This document shows positions 1 through 12,882 of a stretch of 64,000 bases of DNA, in pieces. The DNA is taken from positions 13,602,999 through 13,666,998 of the forward strand of contig NC_072471.1 of assembly GCF_027596085.1 (NCBI RefSeq). The letters run 5' to 3'. Every line of letters begins with the position of its first letter. Positions within the stretch are counted from its first letter, which is position 1. The notes under the pieces were generated by a model. The model saw only the letters and a program-made list of their open reading frames with translations, ran no database searches and was not told the DNA's origin. Origin of the DNA: Anoplopoma fimbria. Its lineage: Eukaryota > Chordata > Actinopteri > Perciformes > Anoplopomatidae. The position numbers were made by a program, and so were the translations under genes.

Positions 1-1330
1 CACGTGCTAGTAATTTCAGAAAGAGTTCAATTACAGCGACCATTTTTATTTAATTTTATCTAATCTAAATGTACATAGTGCATGTGAGTATTGTGCTAAG
101 GGAGACTAGAAAAATCATATTCTTTACATTATAAAAAGGAAAATCAAAGAATAAGACAAATTACATGCATTTTTACTGTGAAATTAAAAAAAGAAATCTA
201 AAATTCTCCTCACTGAGAGGAATGTCAAACGTATACATGAACCACTATAATACAATTCCCCTTGGCAGGACTGACCTCAATGCTGATTTACTAAGTGATG
301 GAATGAGTCCTAAAACCCTGAAATGAGTCGGAAATCACAGCTGAACTCTCAACTTTGAATCAATCTGTTCATCACATTGTATCGTTCCAAATGTCTTGGA
401 CGTTGTATCTGTATGTATAAACACTCCAAATAAATATTTTTAGCCTCAGCTGTCATAGGAAAAGTACACCGTATTACTTCTTTGAAGTTAAACAGTGTAT
501 CTATCTTTGAGAAAGTTTTTTTTAGCCTTACTCTTTTCCTCTCATCTCAGAGTATCAACATTGTTAAGGAAAAAAAAAACACTTTTACATAAGTGTTCCT
601 TCATGAATATGCACAAGCTGTGAATTTTCAGTTCAGCGGTGGATGTGGAGCTTATGGAAAGAGATGTACATAATTTACAGAAAAAACATACTGCGTTTTT
701 TCTCCTTTACTCTCCAGATCCTCAGTTATTTACCTCGGTTGCTGCCAAGATGTGTTGTGTTTAGAGCCAATGAGCGTCACTGTAGCTACGCACACTACAG
801 TTTCTCTGCCGCAGCTTTCATGATTCATATTTCATGCCTGATTTCGTGATGAGCCTTATGAGCTTGTCAGTCTGAATGATTTATTGATGAGAGGTTTGTG
901 GGAATAGCTCACCTGTTGTGACCTCAATACCAATGGGCACTGGGAGTTATGCAAATTGAATGGTCCACAAAGTGCACTCCAAAAGGTGAGGGAATATAAG
1001 CATCAATATCTAAATATCAATCACACTGTGTCTAAACTTGAAAGTGAATGGATTTTAATTTACATCCAATCTCGTGTAAAGCGTTCATAGCTCTGCATTA
1101 ATGTACAGACAACGCAATCAATGCATTTTTTTTACTCATTCCAATACTATACATGTTCCTTTGATGTTTACTAATATTCTCACAGCTACATTTTCAGAGT
1201 ATTGATCCAACGTAGCCACTTCAAGAATCCATCTTTGTAGAGCACTCAAACGGTTGGCTGATCAACATCCTTCAAAAGGCTGCATTGTATTGTACAATAA
1301 CTCACAAACTCATTGCCATGGATAAGAGGG
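1..1330. other. AT-rich unique sequence, no gene seen
   Basis: No reading frame here looks like a protein family, and no repeat, RNA gene or long microsatellite was recognised. Short open frames are AT-rich and lack any motif. Confidence 0.6.
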
Positions 1331-1640
1331 TTTTACATAATGCCGCTTGCAATTCACTCCAAGAACAAAGTGGAGCCCCTCCTCATGTCTCACTCCCAAA
1401 TCTGCGGGTGAGCTCATGATTAATGTGTAATTGACTTGATGAATGGGTTTCCCATTCCGTGAATCCATCAAAATACTGCTTGATTAAGCGTCCTCTGCGC
1501 CTCCTGATTAAAAAACCAGCAAGATCGGCCTCATTTAAACACAAGCAAGGACCCATCATGTTTCACAACCTGGTCACGCCCACTGATTATCTCCGTGCAA
1601 TGTGGGGTAATCAATGCACGCAGAGGCTTGGTATCGGGGG
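1331..1640. other. candidate conserved non-coding element
   Basis: This stretch is less AT-biased than its surroundings and carries several homeodomain-type cores (ATTA/TAAT), for example around 1419-1432, 1481-1487 and 1506-1511, with few simple repeats. It resembles vertebrate enhancer-type conserved DNA. That is an inference from texture only: conservation cannot be seen in one sequence. The 90-codon open frame across it has no recognisable domain. Confidence 0.2.
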
Positions 1641-1735
1641 TGACATATTTGTGATCGTAAGGGATACTTTGCAGTCGGTGCGGCGGAGAATCAGCCCCAG
1701 TTTGGGCAATCAGTCATGCCAACAGAAGTAGAATA

Positions 1736-1975
1736 GGATGGATAGGGGGGCGGAGGAGGAGATGAATAGTGGAGGGAAAGAGTTTGAGAGGTGAGAATAA
1801 GATGGAATGGGATTCAGACAGCGATGGAGAGATGGATACAGAAAGCAAGGCAATGTGGTGAAGAAAGTTTGATAGGAAAATCAGGGAGTGAGATGAGAGG
1901 AGGGTGGAGAAGAGATGAGGGAGAGGTGCTGACAGAAGAGATGATTAGCAGACACATGGAGATATGTTAGGGGGT
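1736..1975. repeat. purine-rich tract
   Basis: About 240 bases with very few pyrimidines on the plus strand, made of irregular GGA/GAG/AGA words. It is a low-complexity strand-asymmetric tract, not a tandem repeat with a fixed unit. Such tracts can form triplex DNA; nothing here shows a function. Confidence 0.6.
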
Positions 1976-3769
<1,794 letters not shown>

Positions 3770-4000
3770 AATCATTCACTCAAAACCACAAATGTGAACC
3801 TCATGGTGGTCATAAAGGAAAAGTCAGGGGCACCATAGTAATTGGTACACATCATCTGGGGCCATAAATGTCTGTACGAAATGTCAAAGCAATCTATCTT
3901 ATAGTTGTTGAGCTCTTTCAGTCGGGAACAAAGTGGTGGACTGACCAACTTACCATGCAGACTGACATTGACACCCTTAAAGCAGCGCCACGAGTATGAC
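3770..4000 (+). repeat. interspersed repeat A, 3' part
   Basis: The order of words is that of a repeat I recall as abundant in percomorph genomes: a segment with AACCTCATGGTGG, then AAAAGTCAGGGG, then a 'TGTCTGTACGAAATGTCAAAGCAATC' type module given here in pieces (about 3870-3895), then TAGTTGTTGAG and a CAAAGTGGTGGAC block. Other copies lie near 4865, 14291, 16560, 40030, 46925 and 58808. It has no coding capacity and I assign no Repbase name. Confidence 0.65.
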
Positions 4001-4109
4001 AAAACTCCCAAAAAGTATACAAAAACATTAAAAAGCTACAGTAGTAAGTATCTTCACTCTTTCCACAACTTCCTGCTTTATGAAGTTGAGTAATCAGGTG
4101 TGAAGTACC

Positions 4110-4345
4110 TTGATCGGGAAGATGACCAAAGACCCAAAGCAGCATACCAAATGTTTGAAAAAAGAAGTCATGTTAAAGCTTTACGAGCATGACACAAAAA
4201 CGTGTGGTCTGATGAAACAAAAATTGACCTTCAGACGATGTTATGTCTGACAGAAGACCCAGCGCAGCACAGCTCATCAGTCATATACAACCATCCTACT
4301 GTGATGCATGCAGGTGGAAGAATCAGACTAAGGCGGGGGTTTTTT
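4110..4345 (+). pseudogene. decayed Tc1/mariner transposase fragment
   Basis: A short stretch at 4203-4232 reads [10 protein letters not shown], which is the block around the first catalytic aspartate of Tc1 transposases ([11 protein letters not shown] in the better copy at 14.6 kb). About 60 bases on, 4294-4325 reads like PTVMHAGGRI, the degenerate counterpart of the [10 protein letters not shown] block. Several frame changes separate these islands, and no terminal inverted repeat was found. It is an old inactive fragment, clearly more diverged than the copies at 12 and 14 kb. Confidence 0.6.
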
Positions 4346-4864
4346 TTTTAGTTGCAGGGACTCTGAGACTTGTGATGATTGAGGGGAGAATAAACTGAGA
4401 CAGATGCAGGCAACGAGAAAGAGATTGTAGATTATAGAGGAGATTTTAAAGGTACACATTTTAAAGATAAAGACAAGATACTGTATGTACCACACCATAC
4501 GCACACAATTAAACAAACAGTGGCTGTCTTCAGAATGTAGAATGTAAAGGTTTTACAGCCAAAAAAAACAGACTTGAATTTGGTTGGGAGTCTGTGCAAT
4601 GTTTTGATATAGCTGCTGCAGATGCTCGCTAAATCTGAAAGGAATAATAAAGGAAACACATGACACAATGCAGATCTGCTTGAGATATATTCCATCAGCA
4701 AGTCATTATGAGGCTTTTCGTGCAGACTGATGAATTATAAGTGCCTAAACATATGTAAATGAACACAAGGGTTAAAAAACGGAATTTCCCAAAATGTATT
4801 ATACTGCACCATGATATATGTCTATGCCTGTTGGGATATGAAACAACATATACTTTGATAGAAT
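4346..4864. other. unique sequence, nothing recognised
   Basis: AT-rich DNA after a short T run at 4342-4349. No gene or repeat family was recognised. Confidence 0.5.
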
Positions 4865-5275
4865 ATTTCATCAAACTCTATTCTGTTGCTCTGTCCACCA
4901 CTTTAGCTGACCGGAATATCTCAGCAACTATCTGATTGATTACCTTGGCACATTGGACGGACATTAATGTCCCCTGGAGGACAAATCTTACTGACTTTGC
5001 TGAACCTCCTGACTATTTCATCTTGGGCCACCTATATATTGACACTGTCCCCCTCTCCCAATTGTATTACCTTTGGTGATCCCCTGATCTTTGTGAAATA
5101 CTTTGGTTCATGACCAAATACCTGCAGAGCTAATGATATCCCCACTCGCTTTAGATGTATTATTGCATGCTGCAATAAGATGGTGAACATGGTGAACACA
5201 TGCTAAACATCAGCATGTTGGTATTGTTATTGTGAGCATGCCAATGTTAGTATTTAAATAAATGCACTGCTGTAC
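4865..5275 (-). repeat. interspersed repeat A, reversed copy
   Basis: It contains, in reverse order and complement, the same blocks as the copy at 3770: CTGTCCACCACTTTAG, ATATCTCAGCAACTATC, TTTGGTGATCCCCTGA, ACTTTGGTTCATGACCAAATACCTGC, then GGTGAACATGGTGAACA and the TGCTAAACATCAGCATG segment. It therefore spans most of the family length. No open frame is preserved. Confidence 0.75.
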
Positions 5276-5687
5276 AAAAGTACAGCTTTACAGAACTGGT
5301 AAGGCTCCTTGTTAACTCCCTGTTTCTCTTTCAAAACATTTACAACATTGCAGTCTCAAGTTATTAACCAATGTCATTTTTGAAGCAGTTTCAGTTTTTT
5401 TAAATCACTTTGATGTTGTGTGTTTCATACTGAGAACATAACATCCAATTACACTCCAAAAACTTAAAGCTCATTAAGCAGTACTGAGGATAACAGTTAC
5501 AAAAAAACCTCCCAGCAGCAGCTGTTGGTCGTATTTGGTAGAAAGAATCCGTTTGTATTCACCAATACACAAATCTAGTCCATGGAGTTGATTTCAGGGC
5601 TTCATGCAGATAATGAATGGTGTTATTTGCTAAAGGGAGGCCACTGTGGAGCTGCGAGAGAGAGGAGATGGCTGGGAGGCAGGCAGA

Positions 5688-5688
<1 letters not shown>

Positions 5689-5720
<32 letters not shown>

Positions 5721-5736
5721 GCGTGTGCGTGTGTGT
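5689..5736. repeat. (GT)n microsatellite, imperfect
   Basis: About 24 GT units with GC interruptions near its 3' end (GTGCGT words at 5713-5730). It is the first of a cluster of three CA/GT-rich tracts within about 400 bases. Confidence 0.95.
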
Positions 5737-5789
5737 ACCACAGTTGCCCTCAGCTAATCTAGCCTGTCCTGCTTCTGCTATGCAGGCAC

Positions 5790-5880
5790 CCACACACACA
5801 CAGAGTACTTCTCGACATAACACCTCCCAGGCACATGCAATTGCAAACACACAGACACACAAACACACACATACACACTC
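5790..5880. repeat. degenerate (CA)-rich tract
   Basis: CACACA words broken by other bases at 5790-5801 and 5847-5878. It lies between two clean GT arrays, and together they give long meaningless open frames. Confidence 0.7.
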
Positions 5881-6007
5881 CTACGCAGCATCTGTCCTCT
5901 GCTGGCTAAAGCAGCCCATGAGGTGCTGTAGTGATGAGTGATTCCAGCAGTGATTTGGCTAAACTGACAGCAGCAACAAGGCACTGTGTGTATGCATGTG
6001 CATCTAC

Positions 6008-6011
<4 letters not shown>

Positions 6012-6101
<90 letters not shown>
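6012..6101. repeat. (TG)n microsatellite, about 45 units
   Basis: An uninterrupted TG run of 90 bases following CTGTA. Overlapping open frames are repeat artefacts. Confidence 0.98.
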
Positions 6102-6104
<3 letters not shown>

Positions 6105-7534
6105 GCTCCCACTGTCATGTGCGTTAAGTTTATGAGGGGTGAAGCATATCAAAAATCATGCGCACCAGTACCTCAAACGCCTCACTAGCACCTTAAAAGA
6201 CCTCTGAAATTACCCATACAATTTCTACACGATTGGGACACAGGCGTCATGCACATGTGGCGTAGGCAATGCGTGTTTCATTTTTTGTTGCCTTAATGCC
6301 TTTACATGATCGGATGGACCACGCCTATGCTACACTTTATGGCGTATGTACACTAACTATGACATAACAAAAATGAATTTGATACATGTAGATTCAGGTT
6401 TGGTAATGAGTCTAGCTGCAATGGTCAACTTGGGGTTCAGTATGCGTTTGCATATGTCTGTGTGTGTGTGTGTGTGTTTTTACAGTAGGATGTACTATGA
6501 GTGTCCACTCTACATATGCATGCCGCAGCAGTCATTCATGTGTGTGTGTTCTAGCTTTTTTGGGGGCTTTGGGCTGACAGCAGTAACGCAGCAGAGCCCC
6601 TGAGCAGGTGTTGTCTAACATTGCAACAGACATGGAGCACACAGAGGAGTACAGTAGAGCAGTTTAGCTCGGTTTACTGCGCTGTTCAGGCTGACAGATA
6701 GCAGACTGCCAGCCGGTCAGCATGCAATCGCACCATAGCAACAACGGCACAGCACTTACACTCTGTCTATTGATTCAGTGGTTGGACTGAACATGTTGGG
6801 TTTTTTTGTAAGGGAGAGGGGGCAGGTTGGGTGTGCATGTAGGTTGTTGTGAACATGGTTGGGTGTGTAAGGTGTCAGTATGCCTTTTATTTATTTCCAT
6901 AAATGGGAACTTGACATTTTTGGAGTGGATGTAACGTATGTCCCTGAACCAGTAACCTCTATATAAGGCACAGTTTGTAATTGTAAAACGTACTAAATCT
7001 TAATGTGCATTAAAATGAAACTGTCAAGTAGATGTTAAGGGGTTTACAGACCAGACGTTTATTTGTATTTATTTTTTTATTACATATGTACATAACAGTC
7101 CCTTTAATTTCCCAGCTTTGTTGTCCTTGTCCTTAGCTGTTTTTTCTATTTTCTGTGTAAGTAAATTGAGAGAAATGCGAAATAAGTGGAGCCAAATTCC
7201 TTGTATGTGCAGGCATACATGGTCAATAAAGTTGATTATGATTCTCATTATTTATTGAGGTTTACCAGCTACTGCTATTAATGCTTCATATAAAAATGTG
7301 TATTTTTTTTTTCTTTTTTGTCCTTAGGGCATGGTTGGAGCAAGTGGTGTGTAAAGATGGGATTATACTATTATGCTTTATTCACATTAAAAATAGTTTA
7401 AAAAGTTATTATTAATAAAAAATAATATTACTATGAAACAAAAAATGGGATAATGACATTACTGCTATCCTTTTTAGCTTGTAAAGTACAATACGCCTAA
7501 CCACCAAAAAACATGCCAAATGGCCAACATTCTG
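6102..7534. other. unique sequence with one short TG run
   Basis: No gene was recognised. A short TG run lies at 6459-6477. At 6733-6743 the word CCATAGCAAC resembles a single RFX-factor half-site, too short to claim. The rest is AT-rich with several T runs. Confidence 0.5.
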
Positions 7535-7875
7535 TAAAGGAACAGTTTGACATTTTGGGAAACAGCAAAGCACAAATTGAAAACCTGTTTCTTACTATCA
7601 TCACCTCTAAAGCTCACCAATATTTATTTGCCAGATGCAGTCTCTTTCTGCAGTATTGTCGTCGCTGTGAGGTGGCCAGGCAATGAGCAGCGCTGGGCCA
7701 AGAAATATTCTGACATGTATGTTTTTTACTTTTTTTCCAGGGATTAAACAACTCGTTTCTAGTCTTAATGCTAAGCAACCAGTTACTAAAATAAGCTTCA
7801 TATTTAGCATACAGACATGAGAGTGGTATCTATTTTTTTTTTCATCTATCTCTTAGCAAGAAAGCAATTAAGCTG
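7535..7875 (-). repeat. interspersed repeat B, partial
   Basis: It begins with the family end AAGGAACAGTTTGACATTTTGGG, whose last 20 bases lie at 7540-7559. It then holds the blocks TCTAGTCTTAATGCTAAGC, CATGAGAGTGGTATC, and CATCTATCTCTTAGCAAGAAAGC. The matching inverted end (TGTCAAACTATTCCTTT type) is missing, so this copy is truncated on the right. Other copies are near 25590, 32765, 34247, 43400 and 44020. Confidence 0.65.
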
Positions 7876-8744
7876 TTAACTATTAAATGTTTCGTTAACC
7901 CCCACTCAATCATCTACTTAATATGTCCATTTGGTGATCTCCTGCTTCTGCAAAACAGCCTCTTTACAGCATCATGACTCCTAATACTGTCGGCTTTCTT
8001 TGTGGGTTTTATAGTGCAGCCCTGGCATTTACATATAGAACGTGTGTTCTACGAAGAGTGTTTAATAGATACTACTTGGTGACCTTGTGTTCTTTTCACA
8101 GTAATTGACACGTCTGTGACGTAAGACAGACATAATAACTGTAATCTACCAAAGTCAGAAATAGGATTTTTGGTTATACTTCTCTCCAAGCACCCTGGAA
8201 GTGAACAGCTCCCATGTAATAGCAGTGTGGACACATCAGGTACTTGGGTATTTTTAGAAGCCTCATACACCTCCTCTCTCTGGCAAGACCTGTCTGATTG
8301 CAGTGAAGCTGCCAATTTCACTCTCTAAATTTCACTCTCTGTCTGTCTAAATTATCCATGAATTTGGCTGTCTCTGTCTATTGTGACTTCTTCTGTCGTC
8401 GTCATTCCTCATGTCTGTATCTACCTTTCCCCTGTCATTTTTACTTGAATGCTTCACCTATGCCGTCCCTCCCTCCTGTATTCCCCCCACCCCTTCCTAC
8501 CTGTTTTGTCTCCCAAAGTCATCCTAATTAGTGTTTAAAGCTCCTGCTTCCCCCATGGCGAGGTCGTCTGTGCCCGTAAGCCACCGCTGCCTTGTCTTTG
8601 CCGTGCCAGCTCTAATGAAAGGGCCCTATCTGCTTCCATCAATGCGTGTGGTTGCGTGTGTGTGTGTGTGTGTGCGTAACAGAGAAAAGAGAGACCACTC
8701 ACACATCATTAACAGCATTACCTCAATTACACAGTCTGACAATG
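7876..8744. other. unique sequence, nothing recognised
   Basis: A pyrimidine-rich part at about 8325-8520 and a short TG run at 8656-8674 are the only features. No coding signal was seen. Confidence 0.5.
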
Positions 8745-8875
8745 AGAACTAGCTGAGAGAAATGGAGAGTGAGTGAAAGGAGGTAGTGAGGGAGGGAGGG
8801 AGGGGGGAGGAGAAACTGACAGGAGACGGGGAAGGAGGAGGAAGAGGAGGAGGGAGAGAGGTCTCACTCAGCAGA
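8745..8875 (+). repeat. purine-rich tract with G-quadruplex motif
   Basis: The plus strand is almost entirely purine. At 8790-8807 four G runs (GGG, GGG, GGG, GGGGGG) are separated by single A bases, which fits the most stable type of intramolecular G-quadruplex (one-base loops). Downstream GGA/GAG words continue to about 8860. Confidence 0.8.
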
Positions 8876-11687
8876 AATGAAGGAGCTCAGCAGCCAAATT
8901 GTAACCCGTTTTATTCAACTGTCAAGGAAATGTAAAACAGCTACTGTACACAAAACCAATTTCTCCACTGCACTGAATACAATCCCCCTTAAAAAACATA
9001 TTAATTCATTTCCAACACATATCCAGGTTTGATTGAATCCACATTGACACCTCACTATGACTGGAGAGATAGCGTCGCACAGTGGGTATTTTTGCGAGGG
9101 GGCCCTGATGCAATCACACCAGCCTAATGTATTTTTTTCTCTCCCTCCTCTATCCCTTTGCATGACAGCGCTTTCCCTTGCCTCCGCAACAAAAGTAACC
9201 ACATTTGACTCTTGTCATGATTTTCCACCCCTCCCTCCTTCTTCTTCCTCCAGGGCTGCTTTCTTTTCTTTCTTTTTTTTTTCAAGAACTGATGCCTGTC
9301 TTTTATTTATCACTGAATTTCCTCTGGGAACAAGAAACAAAACAACAGAGGTCGGATGAAAAAATAAGAAAAAGGGGGACATGATGGAGGAGGAGAAGAT
9401 GCTGGCGGAGGGAGAAATGGTTGAAATCAATATCATGAATCTACAGGGATTGGAAATGGTGCCCAGGGACAGTTTAGGAGCAGCACATCCGCTGCCGATT
9501 GTGTGTCTCACCCAAGGGGCAAGGCCAGTCAGGGCTGCTCGACCAAAGCGCTCAACAAATCAATAGTCCTGCATTTTGTGTGTGTGGCTGTGTGTGGCTG
9601 TGTGCGCTGCCCACAAGCCCAACATCCATTGACAGAGAAGGCCAGGTGAAGTGTTGGGTGAGAAAATTGTGCAAACAAGTAGGTTGTTATGGCAGCGGTG
9701 GGGGTAAATGAATGCTACAAGAAACGGTCCTGAGGCTGATGATGGTAATTAAACAATGTAAGGTTAATTGTCAAAAACTTTTTTTCCTCTGATAACAATA
9801 CATAACATATCACTCAAACAAATGTAAAGAAAACACTTCATATCATTAGAACCTGTCATGTGCTGGATTTTTCGAGGCAAATAACAATAATTGTATGATG
9901 AGACTTTACAAATGCTGATAAAAACTGTATATCAGATGAAGTCTCAGATTATACAGCATGTATTTCTAGATTACGTCAAACACATAATTGACATTTCTCT
10001 AGTTCACTTTCTTGTTACAATATTAATACTATATTAACCGATAACTATATATCAGATATATCTTAAATCAGGCCAATTTTTTAGTCAAGCCCTAAATATA
10101 ACCAGAGTGACGTTTGATGTAAAATACTAGGTGGCTTCTTATTTTTTGCTGGTGCTGCTGACCAGCACTTTCAACGGCTAATTAACAGTAACTCTGTGAG
10201 TAACTTGATTTTAGGTCAAATTTAAACTTTGTGGTTAAAGAACTCCCTGCAAGACACTGTCTGTACTCAGCCAAAGACTAATGAGGTAGAATGATCACTT
10301 TTTAACACCACAGAATAACTGTGAGTGGTACTGTACATCGTAGTACATTAGTACATTAGTTAGTACATCAGTTTCAGGAGATGAGTTCTACAAGGTAAAC
10401 CTTTTCATAAAATTCAAGCTTATCAACTTTATAGTAGTAGGATTAAGCAGCGTTTGAAAAATAAAGCATGCCAAATTTACAAGGCTGAAGCTGTTAGTAT
10501 ACATATTTAATCAATATTAAGGTCAACATAAGTATCGGCTTAGACTCGGATCGGGATAAAAAGACAGGATAAAGAGCATGTTTGATTTGGCCTTCTGTAC
10601 ATCTGAACTTCTGCACATTCTGTATGGAACTGAAACTACAGCAGATTTAAAGCACCAAAAGGCATAAAATATAAATGTAAGATCTTAAAGATGCATATAT
10701 GGAAATTCAGACAGTTAGGGTAATCCAATATCCTACCAGAAAAAGCGGTTAAGGTTGTGTTTCAGGAGTGGTGTTGATGTTGAACATTGGTAACTTTTGA
10801 GGCCATAGTTTGCGACATATTTGTCATGGATTGGTCTCAATTGTAAAGTGTTCATGTTATGTGACAGACACCAGTGTCTTATTTATATTCAATGTTACGC
10901 TCTTGAGGTGAGCCACAAGGGTGCCTGCAGCGTGACCATCTTGCTCTGTTGTAACCGCAGCTTGCAAGTCAAGTCACAGACAATAATGTAGTTCACGAAG
11001 CAGTGATAGAGGAGTGAAGTTAGGGGACTCTATATGGTGTAATAGCAGCACTTGGCACAGAACAGCACACATATTTTAAACGGTTGTTTTAACCAATCCA
11101 AACTGGTGCAGCAGACTTGTTAACTACCTGGCATGGATGAATTTGTCCTTTCTTTAACAATTTTACCATCACATGGTGTCACCTGCATAGTAAGTGATAA
11201 TACATCACAGTTACGTATATTCAAATGAGCAAGCTGTTGAAATAAAACGTAAGATATAAAAGCTAAGTATAAGATACACATTATCATTTCAGCACGACTT
11301 TAAACAATACCTTAATGTTCTTTTTACATACGCTCCACACTTCACAGTCCATCTTATAGGCTGAGGCAATACTGTATGCTTTTATGCATAACTATTCTTT
11401 CAAAGCAGTGGCAATTAGCATACTGTACTGCAGGCAACAGCTGGCGCTCCATACTTGAGTGCATTATCTGTAAGCTAGGGAACAAACACGTGTACTCGGT
11501 TGTTGTTTTGCAAGTCAGAATCATTATTATTGCAAAGCTAAAAAGGAATACAAAAACACAAGCAAGACAGCTTAGGGCTGAACAAGCGGAATAATTTGCA
11601 TGTGTAATTATTCCCATGAAGATTATTCTATTATCAACAAATCATTGGCCTTAGACCATCAACAAATTGGCAGAGATCATCTTGTAT
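8876..11687. other. unique sequence, no gene seen
   Basis: About 2.8 kb of AT-rich DNA. Open frames of 95-100 codons at 8915-9202, 9057-9359 and 9215-9511 overlap on opposite strands, are driven by T/C- or A/G-rich composition, and show no domain. No repeat family was recognised. Confidence 0.5.
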
Positions 11688-11721
11688 GTATGTATATATA
11701 TATATATACTGTGTATATATA

Positions 11722-11859
11722 TACAATACCAGTCAAAAGTTTGGACACACCTTCTCATTCAACAAACAAATGCTCAACAATCCAGAATATGTTTTATATT
11801 TTAGTTTCTTCAAAGTAGTTGAATGAGAAGGTGTGTCCAAACTTTTGACTGGTACTGTA
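11722..11859. mobile_element. Tc1-type MITE with 41-bp terminal inverted repeats
   Basis: The left end 11722-11762 and right end 11819-11859 are inverted copies of each other with one mismatch by eye (CAATACC against CAGTACC). Both start with TACA and carry the CAGTCAAAAGTTTGGACACACC block known from fish Tc1-type termini. The 56-base interior has no coding capacity. It sits in a TA-dinucleotide tract (11694-11721 and 11864-11881), the preferred TA target of Tc1/mariner elements. Its own TA target duplication cannot be told from the surrounding TA repeats. Confidence 0.9.
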
Positions 11860-12092
11860 CTCTATATATACAGTATATATATGTTTTTATTGCAAATATG
11901 GTACCAGCAGGCTTAATATATCTAAAGTAAAATAATCACTAATGCCAGGCTTACTTTAGTAAACCGGACTAATTAACATCTTTGACCATAGCAGCACTTC
12001 ATAGTAAGCCATTTTCAAGTTTTGCCACATAAATGAATCCCAGAAATCTGTCTACTCAAAACACAAGAGGGGCAAGCAGCTGAACTGTAACT

Positions 12093-12722
12093 GCAAACTT
12101 CATATAATTGAAGGAAGGATGAATGGAAAAATGTACAGAGACATTCCTGATAAAAATCTGCTGCCATCTACCAGGATGATGAAGATGAAACGAGGGTGGA
12201 CATTTCAGCAAGACAATGATCCCAAACACACAGCCAAGGAAACTCTCAATTGGTTTCAGAGAAAGAAAATAAAGCTGCTAGAATGGCCCAGCCAATCACC
12301 TGACTTGAATCCAATAGAAAATCTATGGAAAGAACTAAAGATCAGAGTTCATAGAAGAGGCCCACGGAACCTTCAAGATTTGAAGACTGTTTGTGTGGAA
12401 GAATGGGCCAAAATCACACCTGAGCAATGCATGCGACTAGTTTCTCCATACAGGAGGCGTCTTGAAGCTGTCATTACCAACAAAGGCTTTTGTACGAAGT
12501 ATTAAATAAATTTCAGTAAGTGTGTTCAACACTTTTTCCCTGTGTCATTCCATTTAATTACACATAACTTAATTTCTGAATTTATTTGTTTGGTTTCCTT
12601 TGTATGTATGAATTACTTGGGCTGTTACCGACATCTGGTGAAAATGTCATGTCAATAGCACCTTTAGAAATATATTTACTGAGAAAAATGGTGACGTGTT
12701 CAATACTTATTTTACCCGCTGT
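12093..12722 (+). mobile_element. Tc1-like transposon, 3' half (copy 1)
   Basis: Contains the C-terminal transposase frame, the 3' untranslated part and the 3' terminal inverted repeat. The terminus ends TTTTACCCGCTGTA, typical of a fish Tc1-like lineage. The 5' half and 5' terminus are absent: sequence before 12093 is unrelated to the transposon. It cannot move by itself. Confidence 0.88.
12119..12505 (+). pseudogene. Tc1-like transposase, C-terminal fragment
   Basis: An open frame of 128 codons equal to residues 92-219 of the longer copy at 14.5 kb, differing at one residue (K instead of M before LLEWP). It holds the second catalytic aspartate in [10 protein letters not shown] (residue 32) and the glutamate in DLNPIENLW (residue 67), 34 residues apart, as in Tc1 transposases (DD34E). 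The first catalytic aspartate and all of the DNA-binding region are missing, so no active enzyme is possible. The ATG is simply the first methionine inside the remnant. AATAAA follows the stop. Confidence 0.9.
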
Positions 12723-12882
12723 ATATTAATCATTTTTCTTCTGTTTTCCACAGACATACGCACACGATTGCTTCGTTACCTAGAACCCTAGTATAAGAAT
12801 AATTATTTACTCATTGTCAACACTAGGCTTCAAAATAAGCTAACAAATACATATCTAAAAGATGGAATTCTCAAATTATAAA

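Larger units (their letters stand above)
12093..12882 (+). repeat. 790-bp duplicated block, copy 1
   Basis: Matches 14762-15551 base for base with no gap and only four substitutions seen by eye (in ACAGAG/ACCGAG, AAAGCTG/ATGCTG, AGTGTG/AGCGTG, AAAATGTC/AAAAGGTC). The block contains the 3' half of a Tc1 transposon and about 160 bases beyond the transposon end. Similarity stops abruptly on both sides. Confidence 0.92.

Noticed and set aside
6728..6750. RFX (X-box) site
   Set aside because: Only a half-site is present and no gene starts nearby.
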